A stretch of 34,149 nt of DNA, taken from the NCBI GenBank assembly GCA_965145485.1, contig CBCTCU010000031.1, positions 1 through 34,149 of the forward strand, read 5' to 3'. The notes beneath the pieces were generated by a model, which was not told the origin of the DNA, made no database searches, and saw nothing but the letters and a program-made list of their open reading frames with translations. The translations under genes and the position numbers were made by a program. Positions 15,647-26,800 of the stretch are shown here, in pieces (the stretch's first letter is position 1; each line of letters starts with the position of its first letter). Source of the DNA: CABQCM01 sp965145485. GTDB lineage: Bacteria; Bacillota; Clostridia; Oscillospirales; Acutalibacteraceae.

Positions 15647-16009
15647 ATGCCGCGTTTTACCACCGATTTCCCGGTCAATGCGACCGATGAGACCATTCAT
15701 TATATTGTCAACGATTACCTGACCCGCGAGGGTTTTGTTTACACCAATTACAATGGGGAGGACGTATGGAAAAAGGGCAAGGGCCTGATGACCGCCCCCC
15801 AATTTATTAAGGTGCAGTATCAAAACGGCCAGGTTCATCTGGAGGCGTGGCTGAAGTACGCTATCCTGCCCGGCGTTTATTGCGGGGAGATGGGGCTGAC
15901 CGGTTTTATGGGCTGGGCTCTAAAAGAAGTGCTCAAAGGCCGGGTCAACACCCTCATTCAGGCGCTGTGCCAAGCCAGCGCTCCGGTGCCGGTACAGACA
16001 TCGGTTTAA
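15647..16009 (+). CDS. Conserved clostridial hypothetical protein
   Basis: The protein has 120 residues from MPRFTTDFPV at 15647. AAAGGAGG lies eight bases before this ATG and too close to the one at 15641. The sequence alternates strands and turns (VNDYLTREGFVYTNYNGEDV, WKKGKGLMTAPQFIKVQYQN, VHLEAWLKYAILPGVYCGEM). A glycine-rich hydrophobic stretch GLTGFMGWALKEVLKGRV follows. The core KGxGxxTAPQFIKV...W(I/L)KYAILPGVY is familiar to me from uncharacterised clostridial proteins that sometimes carry an added zinc ribbon. No ribbon is present here. Function is unknown. A terminator follows within 20 bases. Confidence 0.85.
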   Translation: MPRFTTDFPVNATDETIHYIVNDYLTREGFVYTNYNGEDVWKKGKGLMTAPQFIKVQYQNGQVHLEAWLKYAILPGVYCGEMGLTGFMGWALKEVLKGRVNTLIQALCQASAPVPVQTSV

Positions 16010-16024
16010 AAGGGAAGAATGTCA

Positions 16025-16052
16025 AGCCGTTCCTTGGGGAACGGCTTTTTTT
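16025..16052 (+). terminator. Rho-independent terminator
   Basis: AGCCGTTCC, loop TTGG, GGAACGGCT and a run of seven Ts, 15 bases after the stop codon of the preceding gene. Confidence 0.92.
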
Positions 16053-16536
16053 ATGCCCGATTTTCGCCCTACCGTCCATTGAGCGCGTCTGGCGATGTAG
16101 GCTTAGGCTGTCCGCTCATCCGAACCCATACCCCAACGTCCGTGACACATTGTCCAGTTGCCGGCAGGGCGGACAGGCGCCCTTTCCTGTGGGTCGACAA
16201 AATCCTGTGACCATCCAACAAACGGCAACTCGTCCGAGATGGCCACCGCGCGGCGTCAGGCAGTGGATTCAAGGTATGGGGTGTATGCCGCTGGGACGCC
16301 GGGCCTGGATTCCCCCGCCCGAAATCAGGGCGAGAATAAGGGCGCCCTACCCTCTCGCCACCGGCAGCATCATGGATGACTTGCATGGCATCGCACCAGC
16401 GGCAAAGGAGCGGTGGCCGCTGCGTTGCTTGGCTGTGGCCGTAAGAAAAAAGGCGTATCGTCCGATTGTTTCTTCCGCCCATGGTGTGGCAAATATCCTA
16501 AACGACTGGATTGTATTTTATATAATCTGTACATGT
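16053..16536. other. Long intergenic region without a recognisable gene
   Basis: I see no supported coding frame here. The open frames have no ribosome sites and show no domain. A TATAAT near 16521-16526 lacks a -35 partner. The region may hold upstream regulatory sequence for the pectinase gene. Confidence 0.4.
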
Positions 16537-16562
16537 CGTGCAATTGCACGGTATGCTATAAT
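16537..16562 (+). promoter_or_regulatory. Extended -10 promoter overlapped by a palindrome, for the pectinase gene
   Basis: TGCTATAAT (16554-16562) is a consensus extended -10 element. In place of a -35 box there is a perfect 14-base palindrome, CGTGCAATTGCACG (16537-16550). A regulator bound there would cover the -35 zone, so repression or activation by a dimeric protein is plausible. The transcript would carry a leader of about 270 nt. Confidence 0.5.
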
Positions 16563-16587
16563 AACACCGCCTGAGAAAACAGGTTGG

Positions 16588-16667
16588 GGAGCTTGTGTCT
16601 TGGTACCAAAGGCGACGGCGCCCGACCTGCGGACGCGCCGTTGCGGTTGAGCGATAACCCAAGCTCC
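16588..16667 (+). promoter_or_regulatory. Candidate structured 5' leader
   Basis: In the long leader, GGAGCTTG (16588-16595) can pair with CAAGCTCC (16660-16667). This encloses a 10-bp stem formed by GCGACGGCGC (16612-16621, counted with its flank) and GCGCCGTTGC (16635-16644). The nested shape resembles a multibranched regulatory RNA. It matches no riboswitch class that I can identify. Confidence 0.3.
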
Positions 16668-16839
16668 AGCGGGAACGCTACCGCGCAAGCATCCCCCATT
16701 TTCGCTTTCAAGCCGGGCGGGACGATGGCAAAGGGCGCGGCCGGTTTTCAAGGCGCCATATTCTCCGGCCGCATCGGCCTAGCTCCTGCCCCAATGGGCT
16801 GGGTGAGAAAGGTTGGTTTATTTGGAAAGGAGAGTCCAT

Positions 16840-19800
16840 ATGAAAAAATTATTCCTAAGGCGCCTCTTGGCAGCCCTGCTGTCGGCCCTGATCGCGGCCG
16901 GCATGCTGTTGACCGGCGCTGCGGCCGAAGCATCCAGAGGGCCGCTGCAATTCGGGCCCGGAGAGCTGGCGGCCGCAAGCGAGCAGGTTTCGCTGTATAC
17001 TCCCGAAATTGTGGGTATGAGCCTGGCCCCCGGCGGCAGCGGCTGGTATATGCTGTACGGGCTAAATATGAACTATTTCACCCCCGACGGGGTACCTATT
17101 GTCATGAGCGGGGACGAGATCACCTTTGTCGTTCATGCCTATGCCCCCGACGAGCAGCCGACCGACATGTTCCTTCAGCTGGATATATTCAACAACAGCG
17201 TCCAGTTCATTGAAAACATCACACCGTCAATCTACGAGGAAGCCGAAGAAAAATATTGCGAGGAATACGATTATTATTACAAAGAGCTTTCTCTCAGCTG
17301 GACGGTAGCCGATGATTTTGACCAAAAGGTTTACGAGAATCCCTCTATGGCCTATTGGCAAATGCGCGTGCGTGGCTTTAATACCGTGACGACCAATCTG
17401 TATTACCTGGCCATTTTGATCAACGGGCAGGTTTATTATGAGTGCGACGGCGACCTCATTTATCACAGTTTGCATGAAAACGGGAATTGGGTTAGCGCGG
17501 TCGAAGCCCCCGCATCTGCTGAGCCCATCGCGGTCAGGGCCGGCAAGGCCGAAAATCCGGACGGATACAGCAACCTGATTTTGGATAACCTGGGGGGAGA
17601 ATTGGCTGCCGGGAATTACAACGCCACCATTACCTTCTCCAACCGCAGCTCAGACACCACACCCTTTGAGCCGGACGATGAAGAGGTCACCAATACGTTC
17701 GACGATAAGCTGTTGAGCGTCTCCCTCAGCGGAGCCGGCGACCCCATCGCAGTGGATTATACCAAAAGGGATCTTCTAACCAATCTCAACATCGCGAGCT
17801 GTACCGCTTTTGATTCCATCACCATCCCCTTCACCCTGGAGGCCGACGGCAGGGTCGAGCTGGACGTTACCCACTACGGCGTCTATGACCTGCTGATTTC
17901 CGATCTCACCATAGAGCGGGCGTTGACTCCGGAGGAGAGGGACGCCGCCGCGGTCAACGAGGCGATTGCCGCCATCGGCACGGTGACCGAAGAAAACTAT
18001 GAGGCCGCCGGCCCCCTGATTGAAGCGGCGGAAGAGGCATATGCCGATTTTGTATCCGACTACGGGCAGGAAAAGGCCGATCGCATGATTACCGGGGTGG
18101 AAAGCATGAAAGCCGCCCGCGCGGAATATGAACGTATTGCGGCCACAAAACCGCAAGCCGCCGTCCAGGCCGCCATCGACGCGATCGACGCCATCGGCTC
18201 CCCCGACAGCATCGACGAGAGCAACTACAAGTCGGTGAGAAAACAGGTGATCATTGCCGGGCGGATGGTACAAAATCTGGTTGACACATTCGGGGAAGAA
18301 ATTCTCTCCAGCGTGAGCAACTATTCAAACATTCAGGCCGCACAGGACAAGATTTCCGCCATCCTGGCCGAGGAATCCAAGCCAGCGTACATCCTTGGCC
18401 GGGTCAACGACGACGACAAGATCGACGCCGCCGACGCCTTAATGATCCTGCAGCACAGCGTCTATCTGATTACCTTGACCGATTCAAGCTTTTCGGCCGC
18501 CGATGTGGACGCAAGCGGCGCCGTCGATGCATCGGACGCGTTGTATATCCTGCAATATTCGGTCGAATTGCTCGAACAGTTCCCGGCCGATCAGGCGGAT
18601 TCCGATTCCGACGTCCTGGAACCCGATCCCGGCCCGCAAATGGAGGTAGATTTACAAAATATGATACGCGTAACCGACAGCCCTTATAACGCAAAAGGCG
18701 ACGGCGTCACCAACGACCGCGCCGCCATCCAGGCCGCCATCGACGACACGTCGGCCGCCGGCGGGGGAACGGTCGCCCTCACCGCCGGAAAAACCTTTGT
18801 GACCGCCAACCTTTATATGAGAAGCAACGTCGTGCTCTACTTTGAAGACGGTGCGAAACTCAAACAAACCAAAGACGATACCACGTTTGTGCAATCCATG
18901 CCAGATGGAAGCTATGAGCCGTTTGAGGTCGTGTATGGCCATATCATCTATCCGGAACGGGAGTGGGACGTCGGCTCCTACTACAACTACCCCTTCCTCT
19001 ACGCCAGCGAAGGCACCAAAAACATCACCATCACCGGCAACGGCACCATTGAATTATCCCGCGGCCGGTTGAACGGCAGCGGAACTGGCTGTGAGGATAC
19101 CATTCATATGATTGCCATCGGCCTGCATAAGGTGGATGGGTTTGAGCTCTCGGGCCTGACGATTCAGAACTATAACGCTTACGCGACCATGGCTGTCCAC
19201 TGCTCGAACGGGCTCTATAAAAATCTTACCATTAAAGACGCCACCGACTCGGCCGGCGACGGCATTTCCATGGCCAATTGCCAAAACGTCCGTGTTACCG
19301 AATGCAATCTCACCACCAGCGACGACGGCATTTACATTTGCAGTACCTATGGCGACCCCCGCGCCGGTATCTGGTTTGACCCCGGCTCCCTGCAGCCCTC
19401 AAAAAATATTGAGGTCGACCACAACCATGGCGAGGTCACCTGGGATGCAACCAAAGCCTTCTGCTTTATCATGTGGGGCTCTCAGGCCCCCGATCCGCGG
19501 CAGAGCGAAGTGAGCAACATCTATGTCCACGACAATTATTTCCAAACCATGGGCGCCTGGACGGGCAACTGGAACCTCGAAACGCACAGGTTTGATAGCA
19601 ACGGTTCGACCAACGCGATGAAGAACATTCGCTTTGAAAACAACGAGATTGGCACCATACAGGATAATTTTTATACCCTTCCCATCAGCGATGTGTACGG
19701 CTTTGACTGCATGAGCACCATTCGAAACGGCGATTTCGAAGCGCTTGGCGATGTGTACTGGGTGTCCCGTGCGGGCGGCTCGGCCGGCGCCAGGGATGAC

Positions 19801-20142
19801 GCCGCCGGACAGCAGGGGAACTATTACGGCTACATCGATGATCTGGACAAGGGGGACGCCGCCCTCTATCAGGGGATCAATTTTACCGCCGACAAAACGT
19901 ATGAAGTGAATGCCAGAGTGCAGTCCTCGGGGGATACCGTCCGGCTGTTTGTGCGGGATCAAGTTACCCAGGAGCTGATTGCCAGTCAGGAATTCAACAA
20001 CACCGAGTGGGAGAATATCACCTTCTCCTTCCGCGTACCCGAGACCGGCAACTACCATATCGGTGTGGAACGCGGCGACGCCACCAAGGGCTGGGCGAAA
20101 ATCGACTCGCTCAGTGTCACCGAGGTTTGGGCTACTCCTTGA
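16840..20142 (+). CDS. Secreted GH28-type pectinase (polygalacturonase fold) with internal dockerin
   Basis: The protein has 1100 residues from MKKLFLRRLL at 16840, with AAAGGAG seven bases upstream. A signal peptide covers about residues 1-32 (cleavage near AAA-EA). Two beta-rich regions (about 40-365) and a helical stretch of two FIVAR-like repeats (about 370-515) follow. Residues about 517-582 are a type I dockerin: NDDDKIDAADALMILQHSV and DVDASGAVDASDALYILQYS, each a calcium loop plus helix. The catalytic beta-helix is about 608-960, opening YNAKGDGVTNDRAAIQAAID, with the GH28-like DSAGDGISM and TTSDDGIYI segments. A carbohydrate-binding beta-sandwich ends it (about 963-1095, NGDFEALGDVYW). 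The enzyme should be exported, cut pectic polymers, and dock to a cohesin. A dockerin in the middle rather than at an end is unusual. Strict identification as polygalacturonase rather than a related pectinase is uncertain. Confidence 0.9.
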   Translation: MKKLFLRRLLAALLSALIAAGMLLTGAAAEASRGPLQFGPGELAAASEQVSLYTPEIVGMSLAPGGSGWYMLYGLNMNYFTPDGVPIVMSGDEITFVVHAYAPDEQPTDMFLQLDIFNNSVQFIENITPSIYEEAEEKYCEEYDYYYKELSLSWTVADDFDQKVYENPSMAYWQMRVRGFNTVTTNLYYLAILINGQVYYECDGDLIYHSLHENGNWVSAVEAPASAEPIAVRAGKAENPDGYSNLILDNLGGELAAGNYNATITFSNRSSDTTPFEPDDEEVTNTFDDKLLSVSLSGAGDPIAVDYTKRDLLTNLNIASCTAFDSITIPFTLEADGRVELDVTHYGVYDLLISDLTIERALTPEERDAAAVNEAIAAIGTVTEENYEAAGPLIEAAEEAYADFVSDYGQEKADRMITGVESMKAARAEYERIAATKPQAAVQAAIDAIDAIGSPDSIDESNYKSVRKQVIIAGRMVQNLVDTFGEEILSSVSNYSNIQAAQDKISAILAEESKPAYILGRVNDDDKIDAADALMILQHSVYLITLTDSSFSAADVDASGAVDASDALYILQYSVELLEQFPADQADSDSDVLEPDPGPQMEVDLQNMIRVTDSPYNAKGDGVTNDRAAIQAAIDDTSAAGGGTVALTAGKTFVTANLYMRSNVVLYFEDGAKLKQTKDDTTFVQSMPDGSYEPFEVVYGHIIYPEREWDVGSYYNYPFLYASEGTKNITITGNGTIELSRGRLNGSGTGCEDTIHMIAIGLHKVDGFELSGLTIQNYNAYATMAVHCSNGLYKNLTIKDATDSAGDGISMANCQNVRVTECNLTTSDDGIYICSTYGDPRAGIWFDPGSLQPSKNIEVDHNHGEVTWDATKAFCFIMWGSQAPDPRQSEVSNIYVHDNYFQTMGAWTGNWNLETHRFDSNGSTNAMKNIRFENNEIGTIQDNFYTLPISDVYGFDCMSTIRNGDFEALGDVYWVSRAGGSAGARDDAAGQQGNYYGYIDDLDKGDAALYQGINFTADKTYEVNARVQSSGDTVRLFVRDQVTQELIASQEFNNTEWENITFSFRVPETGNYHIGVERGDATKGWAKIDSLSVTEVWATP

Positions 20143-20314
20143 CCTCATGCCCCATCGGTTTCCTTCTTTCTACAGCGAAGCCAAACGAGTTTTCCCATGG
20201 AAGCAACGGAATGGGAGAAAGGAATCATATGCCCTTTGCCCCCCGTTTCCGCGACCTACCGATCACCCTCCTACCATAGAGAGAAACCGAATCCAAAAGG
20301 TTTCCTCCCACACG

Positions 20315-20345
20315 CTCAAGCCACCGGCTAAGCCGGTGGCTTGAG
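20315..20345. repeat. Perfect 14-bp-arm hairpin, possible IS200/IS605-like end or REP element
   Basis: CTCAAGCCACCGGC and its exact complement are separated by TAA. There is no T-run, so it is not a normal terminator. It resembles the subterminal hairpins of IS200/IS605 elements and of related non-autonomous palindromic elements. No transposase or TnpB lies nearby, and a single copy is seen. Confidence 0.45.
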
Positions 20346-20563
20346 TCGCCCTCAATATGGTCCATGACCAGCATGCATCTCAAGACGCACTGCATTTTCT
20401 TTCTCTGCCTCCCCCGCCCCGCAGCCCGCAAAGGGGCGACTGCTGCTCGAACGACGGCTTTTTATCGCGGCCCACTCGTGGCTGACCCTTTGCTTGTTGC
20501 TTGTAGCGAAAGCGTCTTACGGCGTACCTCGACCGGCGGAGCCGGTGATTTCACTGCTCAATG

Positions 20564-20604
20564 AAACACGGTCGGTACCTGAAAAGGTACCGACCGTGTT
20601 TTTT
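20564..20604 (+). terminator. Strong rho-independent terminator
   Basis: AAACACGGTCGGTACC (20564-20579) pairs perfectly over 16 bp with 20586-20601 around a TGAAAA loop, followed by more Ts. It lies about 420 bases after the pectinase stop. It may end a long 3' tail of that mRNA or a separate small transcript. Confidence 0.85.
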
Positions 20605-20861
20605 GCTGCCCGTTGCTGGCTCGCAAAAGCCTGGCTGATCCCTGCCGTCACGCCGATGCTTGCCATATTATCCGCTGCGCTGAGGTTAAAAAATTGTTCC
20701 CTCTGCTATTTTTTGTATTTCACGGGGCAAAATAAAAGACAAACTTAGATTGCCCGTTGTTACATTTTACTTTCTCAACCCGCCTGATTTAGCTTAGGCT
20801 GGGCGGTACGGATGGGAAAATCGGGCATGGCAACCCGACACAAGGGCAGAGGGAGGATGCT

Positions 20862-23800
20862 ATGATACATTCAGCACAGGGCGTTGCGCTCGCCAACACG
20901 GGACGGCGGCTGGCCGATCAGGTGAGGAGCGACCGCCGTTTGCTGCGTAAGGCCTACCGCAGGGTGGTCGAAGGGGAACGCCGCGGGGCGGAGGAATGGC
21001 TGCGGGACAACTACTATCTGCTCGAGCGCTCGGCCGCTTCGGCGCAGCGCGATTTAAAGCGTTCGCCCGCCCTTCCCTCGCGCGAGGGCAAACCGGTGAT
21101 GTATGCGCTTTGCGAGAGGGCGGTAAAGGCTTTTGCCGGCAAGCAGCGCCTGGAAGAGACCCTGCATACGGTTTTGGACGAGGCGGGGGGAAGCTTTTCC
21201 TCCCGCGAGCTGGAGCTGTGCGGGCTTTTTTTGCAGACCGCCCTCATCCACTCGGCCGCCGCCAACCTCAAGGGGGAGGGCAGCGCGTTTGGACGAGCGG
21301 TGGAAGGGGTACGCGAGGTCTCCTCCCTTGACGTCGATGCGCTGATTGACCGCTATTGCCCCATGGAGCAGATCCTGGCCGGCGACCCTGCCGGCGTTTA
21401 CGAGCGCATGGACGAAAGCACGCGGGCCCTTTACCGGCGCACCTGCGCGCGCCGTGCGCTGGGGGAGGGGATTTCGGAGGCCGAGTTCGCCCGCCGTGCG
21501 ATTGCCCGCTCGCAGGGGGAAACCGATCCTCGCCGCCGGCATGTGGGCTACTATATCCTCGAAACCGATCCCCGAAAAATGCGGCTGCGCCGGCGCGGCC
21601 GTCTACTGCTTTGGCTGCGTGGGTTGCTTCCCCTGGCCGCTTGCGTGGCGCTGTCGGCCGCTTTGGGGGTATGGTGGCTCTTTCCGCTGCTCTACCTGCC
21701 GGTGTTCGGCCTTTTGCGCCCTGTGATGGAATGGCTGTCGGTACAGGGTGTTCCAACCTCCATGCTGCCGCGCATGGATTTGTCCGGCCGTGTGCCTGAC
21801 AGCGCTTCTACTCTGGTGACTGTTTCCTGCCTGGTGCCCAAGCCGGACGGGGCGGACGAGCTGTGCGAGCATTTGGAGGCCCTCTGGCGGGGCTGTGGGG
21901 TGGGGAATATCCGCTTTGGGCTTTTAGCCGACCTCAAACAGGCCGAGCTGCCCCGCCGCCCGGAGGACGCCCCCGCCATCGAAGCGCTGGCGCGGGGGAT
22001 CGAGCGGCTCAACCGCAAGCACGGGGATCATTTTTACCTCTTTGTCCGCCCGCGTGTGATGGTCGCGACCCAGAACGCCTATGCCGGGTGGGAGCGAAAG
22101 CGCGGGGCCATTTCCCAGCTCGTCGGCTATATCAAGGGGGAACCGGTCGACTTTTTGCGGGTGGTGGGGGATTCAAGGTTCCTGCCCCGGGTGAAGTATG
22201 TCATCGCCCTCGACGCCGACACCAAGCTGCAAATGGACGCTGCCGCCGAGCTGGTCGCCATCGCCGAGCATCCGCTCAACCGCCCGGTGGTCGACCGCGG
22301 GCGGGGCGTGGTGACGGCCGGCTACGGCATCGTCGCCCCCCGCATCGAAACCGACATCCGCTCGGCCGGGCGCACGGTTTTTTCTCGCATCATGACCGGT
22401 GTGGGAGGGGTCTCGGCCTACGATACGGTGTCGGGGAATTTTTATGCCGACTGCTTTGGCCGCGGGATTTTTGCCGGCAAGGGGCTCATTGACGTCGAAG
22501 CCTTTGCCGAATGTATGCCAGGGGCGCTCCCCCGCGAGCGGGTGCTCAGCCACGACGTCATCGAGGGGGGCTTTTTGCGCTGCGCCTTTGCCTCCGACGT
22601 GGCGGCGACCGACGGCTGCCCGGCCGCCGCCGATGCATGGAACCTTCGCCAGCATCGATGGATCCGGGGGGATGTGCAGAATACCCTGTGGCTATTTGGC
22701 CGCGTCCCCGACGAAAAGGGGGTGCGCCGCAACCCCTTTGACGCGCTGACCCGCTTTTTTCTGCTGGACAACCTGGTGCGGGCGCTGACCGAACTTACCA
22801 TTCCGCTGTTGATTGTTGCCGCGCTGTTTTTGCCCCGGGCCGCCTGGGCGCTGGTGCTGCTTTGCATGGCCTCGAGCGCGGCCTCCGGACTCTTTGCGGC
22901 GGTCAGCTCGCTGCTGCGCGGCGGGGTGTCGATGCTCTCCCGCCGGTATTATTCCCATGTGCTCCCCGACGCCGCGTCGGCGCTGGCCAGGGCGGGGCTT
23001 TCGATTGTGATGTCGGTGCAATCGGGGCTGGTTGCCGGCGACGCCATGGTCCGCGGGCTTTGGCGGCAGCTGGTCTCCCGGCGCAACCTGCTCGAATGGG
23101 TGACGGCGGCCGAGGCCGACCGGCGGCACAAATCCACCTTTTTGGGGGCGCTGCGCCGTGGGTGGCAGAGCGTGGCCGCTGGCGCGGCGCTGGCCGTCTT
23201 TTTCGGCGGATGGCTGCGCCTGTTTGGCCTGATCATTATGTTTAGCCCCCTCCTGCTCTGGTTGACCAGCCGCCCCCTGCGCGATAACCGCATCGACCTC
23301 AGCGAGGCCGAGAGGGACGAGCTGCGCTCTTACGCCGCGGCCATGTGGCGGTATTACGACCGGACCTGCCGCGCGGGCGACCACTATCTTCCGCCCGACA
23401 ATGTGCAGGAGTCGCCGGTGCATTCGGTCGCCCACCGCACTTCCCCGACCAACATCGGCCTGTATATGCTCTGCGTGTTGTGCGCAAGGGATTTGGGATT
23501 GATCGACAGCGAAAGCATGTGCGAGAGGCTGTCCCATACGATGGACACGGTGGAAAAGCTCCAAAAATGGGAGGGCAACCTGCTCAACTGGTACGACACC
23601 AAGACCCTGCGCCCCTTGCCTCCGCGCTTTTGCTCGGCGGTCGACTCGGGCAACTTTGTCTGCTGCCTCGTCGCCCTGCGGGAGGGCCTGCTGGAATATG
23701 CCCATGAGCAGCCCTCGCTGGCCCCCTTGTGCGGGCGAATCCAGGCGGTCGTCGACCAAACCAACCTTGCGGCGATGTACAATCCCAAAAAGCGGCTGTT

Positions 23801-26800
23801 TCACATCGGCTATGATCTTGAAACAGGAAAGCTCTCCTCTTCCTACTACGACCTGCTCATGAGCGAAGCCCGCATGATGAGCTATTTCGCCGTAGCCAGG
23901 CGGCAGGTGCCCAAAAAGCACTGGGGGGCGCTGGGGCGCACCCTCGCGGTGGAGGGGCGGTATGCCGGCGCGGTCTCCTGGACCGGCACCATGTTCGAGT
24001 ATTATATGCCCCACCTCCTGCTGCCGGCTTACGAGGGCTCCCTGCTGTACGAATCGCTCGGCTTCTGCCTGTACTGCCAGCGCAAAAAGGCTTCCGAACG
24101 GGGGCTGCCCTGGGGCTGTTCCGAAAGCGCCTATTACGCCTTTGATCCCCAATTTCAATATCAGTATAAAGCCCATGGCATCCAGCGCCTGGGACTTAAA
24201 CGCATGCAGGGTAAGGAGTATGTCCTCTCACCCTATTCCTCTTTTTTGGCCCTGACGATGGCTCCTCAGCTTGCGCTGCGCAACCTGCGCCGGATCAAAA
24301 AGCTGGGGGCGACGGGCGAATTCGGATTTTACGAGGCGGTCGATTTTACCGCCAAACGGTGCGGCGGCGCGCCCTATGCCGTTGTGCGCAGCTATATGGC
24401 GCACCATGTGGGCATGAGCCTGTGCGCGGTGGAAAACGCGTTGACCGGCAATGTGCTGCAGCAGCGCTTTTTGCGGGGGGAGATGGCGGCGGCTGAGGAA
24501 CTGCTCAAAGAATCGCCCCCCACCGGCGCGGCGGTGTTTGAGGACGTGGTTCGCCGCGACGCCCCCGAAAAACCGGGGCGCGCTACCAACCAGATTGAGG
24601 AATACGACGATATCCATCCGCGCACCCCCCGCATGCATCTGCTGTCCGCGGCGGGGTATACCCTGCTGCTGTCGGATAACGGTTCGAGCGTTTCGATCTG
24701 CCAGGGGGTGGATATTACCCGGCGCAGCGGCGACGTACTGCGCCGTCCCCAGGGGGTCTATGCTATCGTAGAGGGGGCGGGGGTGCGCTTTTCCCTCACC
24801 CGCGCGCCGGATTATCGCGAATCGGCCTCCCATCGGGTGGAATTTGCACCCTCCTACGCCGCCTTTTACGCCCGGCGCGGGGTTCTCGAGGGAGGAATGT
24901 CGGCGTCGCTGCATCCGAGCATCCCCTGTGAGCGCAGAACCATTCAGATCCGCAACCATTCGACCAAAAGGGTACAGGCTCAGGTAATGCTCTATTTTGA
25001 GCCCTGCCTTGCCCGCAGCGATGCGGCGGCAGCCCACCCGGCCTTTTCGGGAATGTTTCTTGAGAAGCGGTACGACGCCTCCCTTCACGTGCTGACCTTT
25101 ACCCGCCGCCTGCGCGAGGGGGAATCGCCGGTGAGCATCGCCGTGGGCTTTGCCGACGGCAGGGCGTTTGAATACGACTGCTCCAGAGAACGCGTGCTGC
25201 ACCGCCCGGAGGGGATTGCCGGACTGGCCTGTGCCGCCGGCCAGCAGCTGATTCCCGAGGGCGGGCTGCCCGACCTGTGCGCGGCCATGCGCCTGTCGAT
25301 GGACATCGCGCCCCGCTCCCAGCGGTCGGCTACCCTTCTCATCAGCGCGGCGGTCAGCCCCGAACAGGCGGTCAACCAGCTTCTAAGGTGCCGCGGCGAT
25401 CGTCTGGAACCGTCGCAGGGGGGGCTTTCCCCTCTTTACGACAAGGGGCTCGAGAGCCGGCTGGCCAGCGCGCTGCTGCCCGAGATCAGCGGAGCCGCCC
25501 GCGACTCCAAACAGCGGCTTGCCGCAGCGCGGGAAAACCGTTTGGGAATCCCTGCGCTGTGGTCGCTTGGTATTTCGGGCGACCTGCCCATTGCGGTGGT
25601 CGAGCTGCACGGCGCGGGGGAACTGCATATAGCCGACAACTATCTGGGCGTGCTGCTGCGTCTGCGGCGGTGCTCGCTGCTGTTTGACCTGGTCTTTCTC
25701 TACCGCGAAGGGGGAGAGTACGACAAACCGGTGCGCGGCGGGGTGGAACAGTACGTTATTAACCGCGGGGCGGAGGATCTGGTAGGCCGGCCGGGCGGGG
25801 TGCATTTCGTTGACGCCGCCCGCGCCGGAGACGCGGAGGTGACCTGCCTGCTGGCGGCGGCGTCCTATCTCGCCCCACGCACGGTTACTCGCATCGCCAT
25901 GCCCCTGCCCGATTATCGTCCCGCCGCTCTGCTTCCGGTTTCGCCGCCTTCTTCGTCCATTCAAGGAGATGCGGTTGTGGGCGGGGTGTTTACCGAGGAT
26001 GCCTTTACGGTTACCGGCCGTTCCAGTCTGCCGTGGTGCCATATCCTGTCCAACCCCTCGTTTGGCACCATGGTATCCGACTGCGCGCTGGGCTTTACCT
26101 TTGCCGGAAACGCAAGGGAAAACAAGCTCACTCCCTGGTACAACGACACGAGAAGCGACAATCGGGGCGAGCTGCTTTTGCTGCGCATCGGCTCCAATAT
26201 CTACGACCTGTGCAACGGCGCGCGGGCCACTTTCGCGCCGGGCAGCGCGGTGTACGAAAGCGAGGCCGGGCCGGTCAGCGCGAGGCTTGAGGTGCGCATC
26301 CTGCCCGACGGCGGCGCAAAGCTTCTCACCCTCGAATTAATCCAGCAGTCAGAGGAGGAATGCCATGTGGAAATCGCCTATTATACCGAGCCGGTGCTGG
26401 GGGTTGACCGGCGCGGCGCGCCCCGGCTGCAGTCGCGGTGGGAGGATGGGAGGCTGTTTGTGCGCAATCCCTTCCAAAGCCACTTCCCCGGCGCCATGAT
26501 GCTGGCTTCCGACGCCGAGGGGGCGCGATGCTGCTGCGACCGGGCCGCCTTTTTGAGCGGGCGGTGGGACGAGCACACCTTAATGCCCCTGCCCGACCCC
26601 TGCGGCTCGGTGATCGTCGCGCGCAAGCTGCCGCCCCGCCGCCGGGAAAAGGTGCAGTTTGTGCTTGCCTTCGGCCAGGACGAAGCGTCGGCGCGCGCCG
26701 ACGGGGACCGCGCGCTGCGGCAAAAGCCAGCCGGTATGAAAAACCAGAATTCCATCCGCGTTTTCACCCCCGACGCCGCGATCAACCACATGGTCAATAC

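Larger units (their letters stand above)
20143..20861. other. Intergenic region of 719 bp with a hairpin and an orphan terminator
   Basis: No coding frame is supported. It contains the perfect hairpin at 20315-20345 and the strong terminator at 20564-20604, listed separately. A short ACCGGC-GGA-GCCGGT hairpin (about 20532-20546) lies just before the terminator. The last 250 bases before the glucan synthase gene are AT-richer, as expected of a promoter zone, but I cannot place clear boxes. Confidence 0.4.

Noticed and set aside
15847..16650. 267-codon frame after the conserved small gene
   Set aside because: It runs through a clear terminator and non-coding DNA, starts inside the gene in another frame and has no domain.
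16053..16840. Cyclic-di-GMP or other known riboswitch upstream of the pectinase
   Set aside because: I looked for the conserved GEMM core words and did not find them. Only unassigned stems are visible.
22692..24176. Minus-strand 494-codon frame inside the glucan synthase
   Set aside because: It is the antisense shadow of a gene with strong domain evidence. The product is Gly/Gln/His-rich with no motif.
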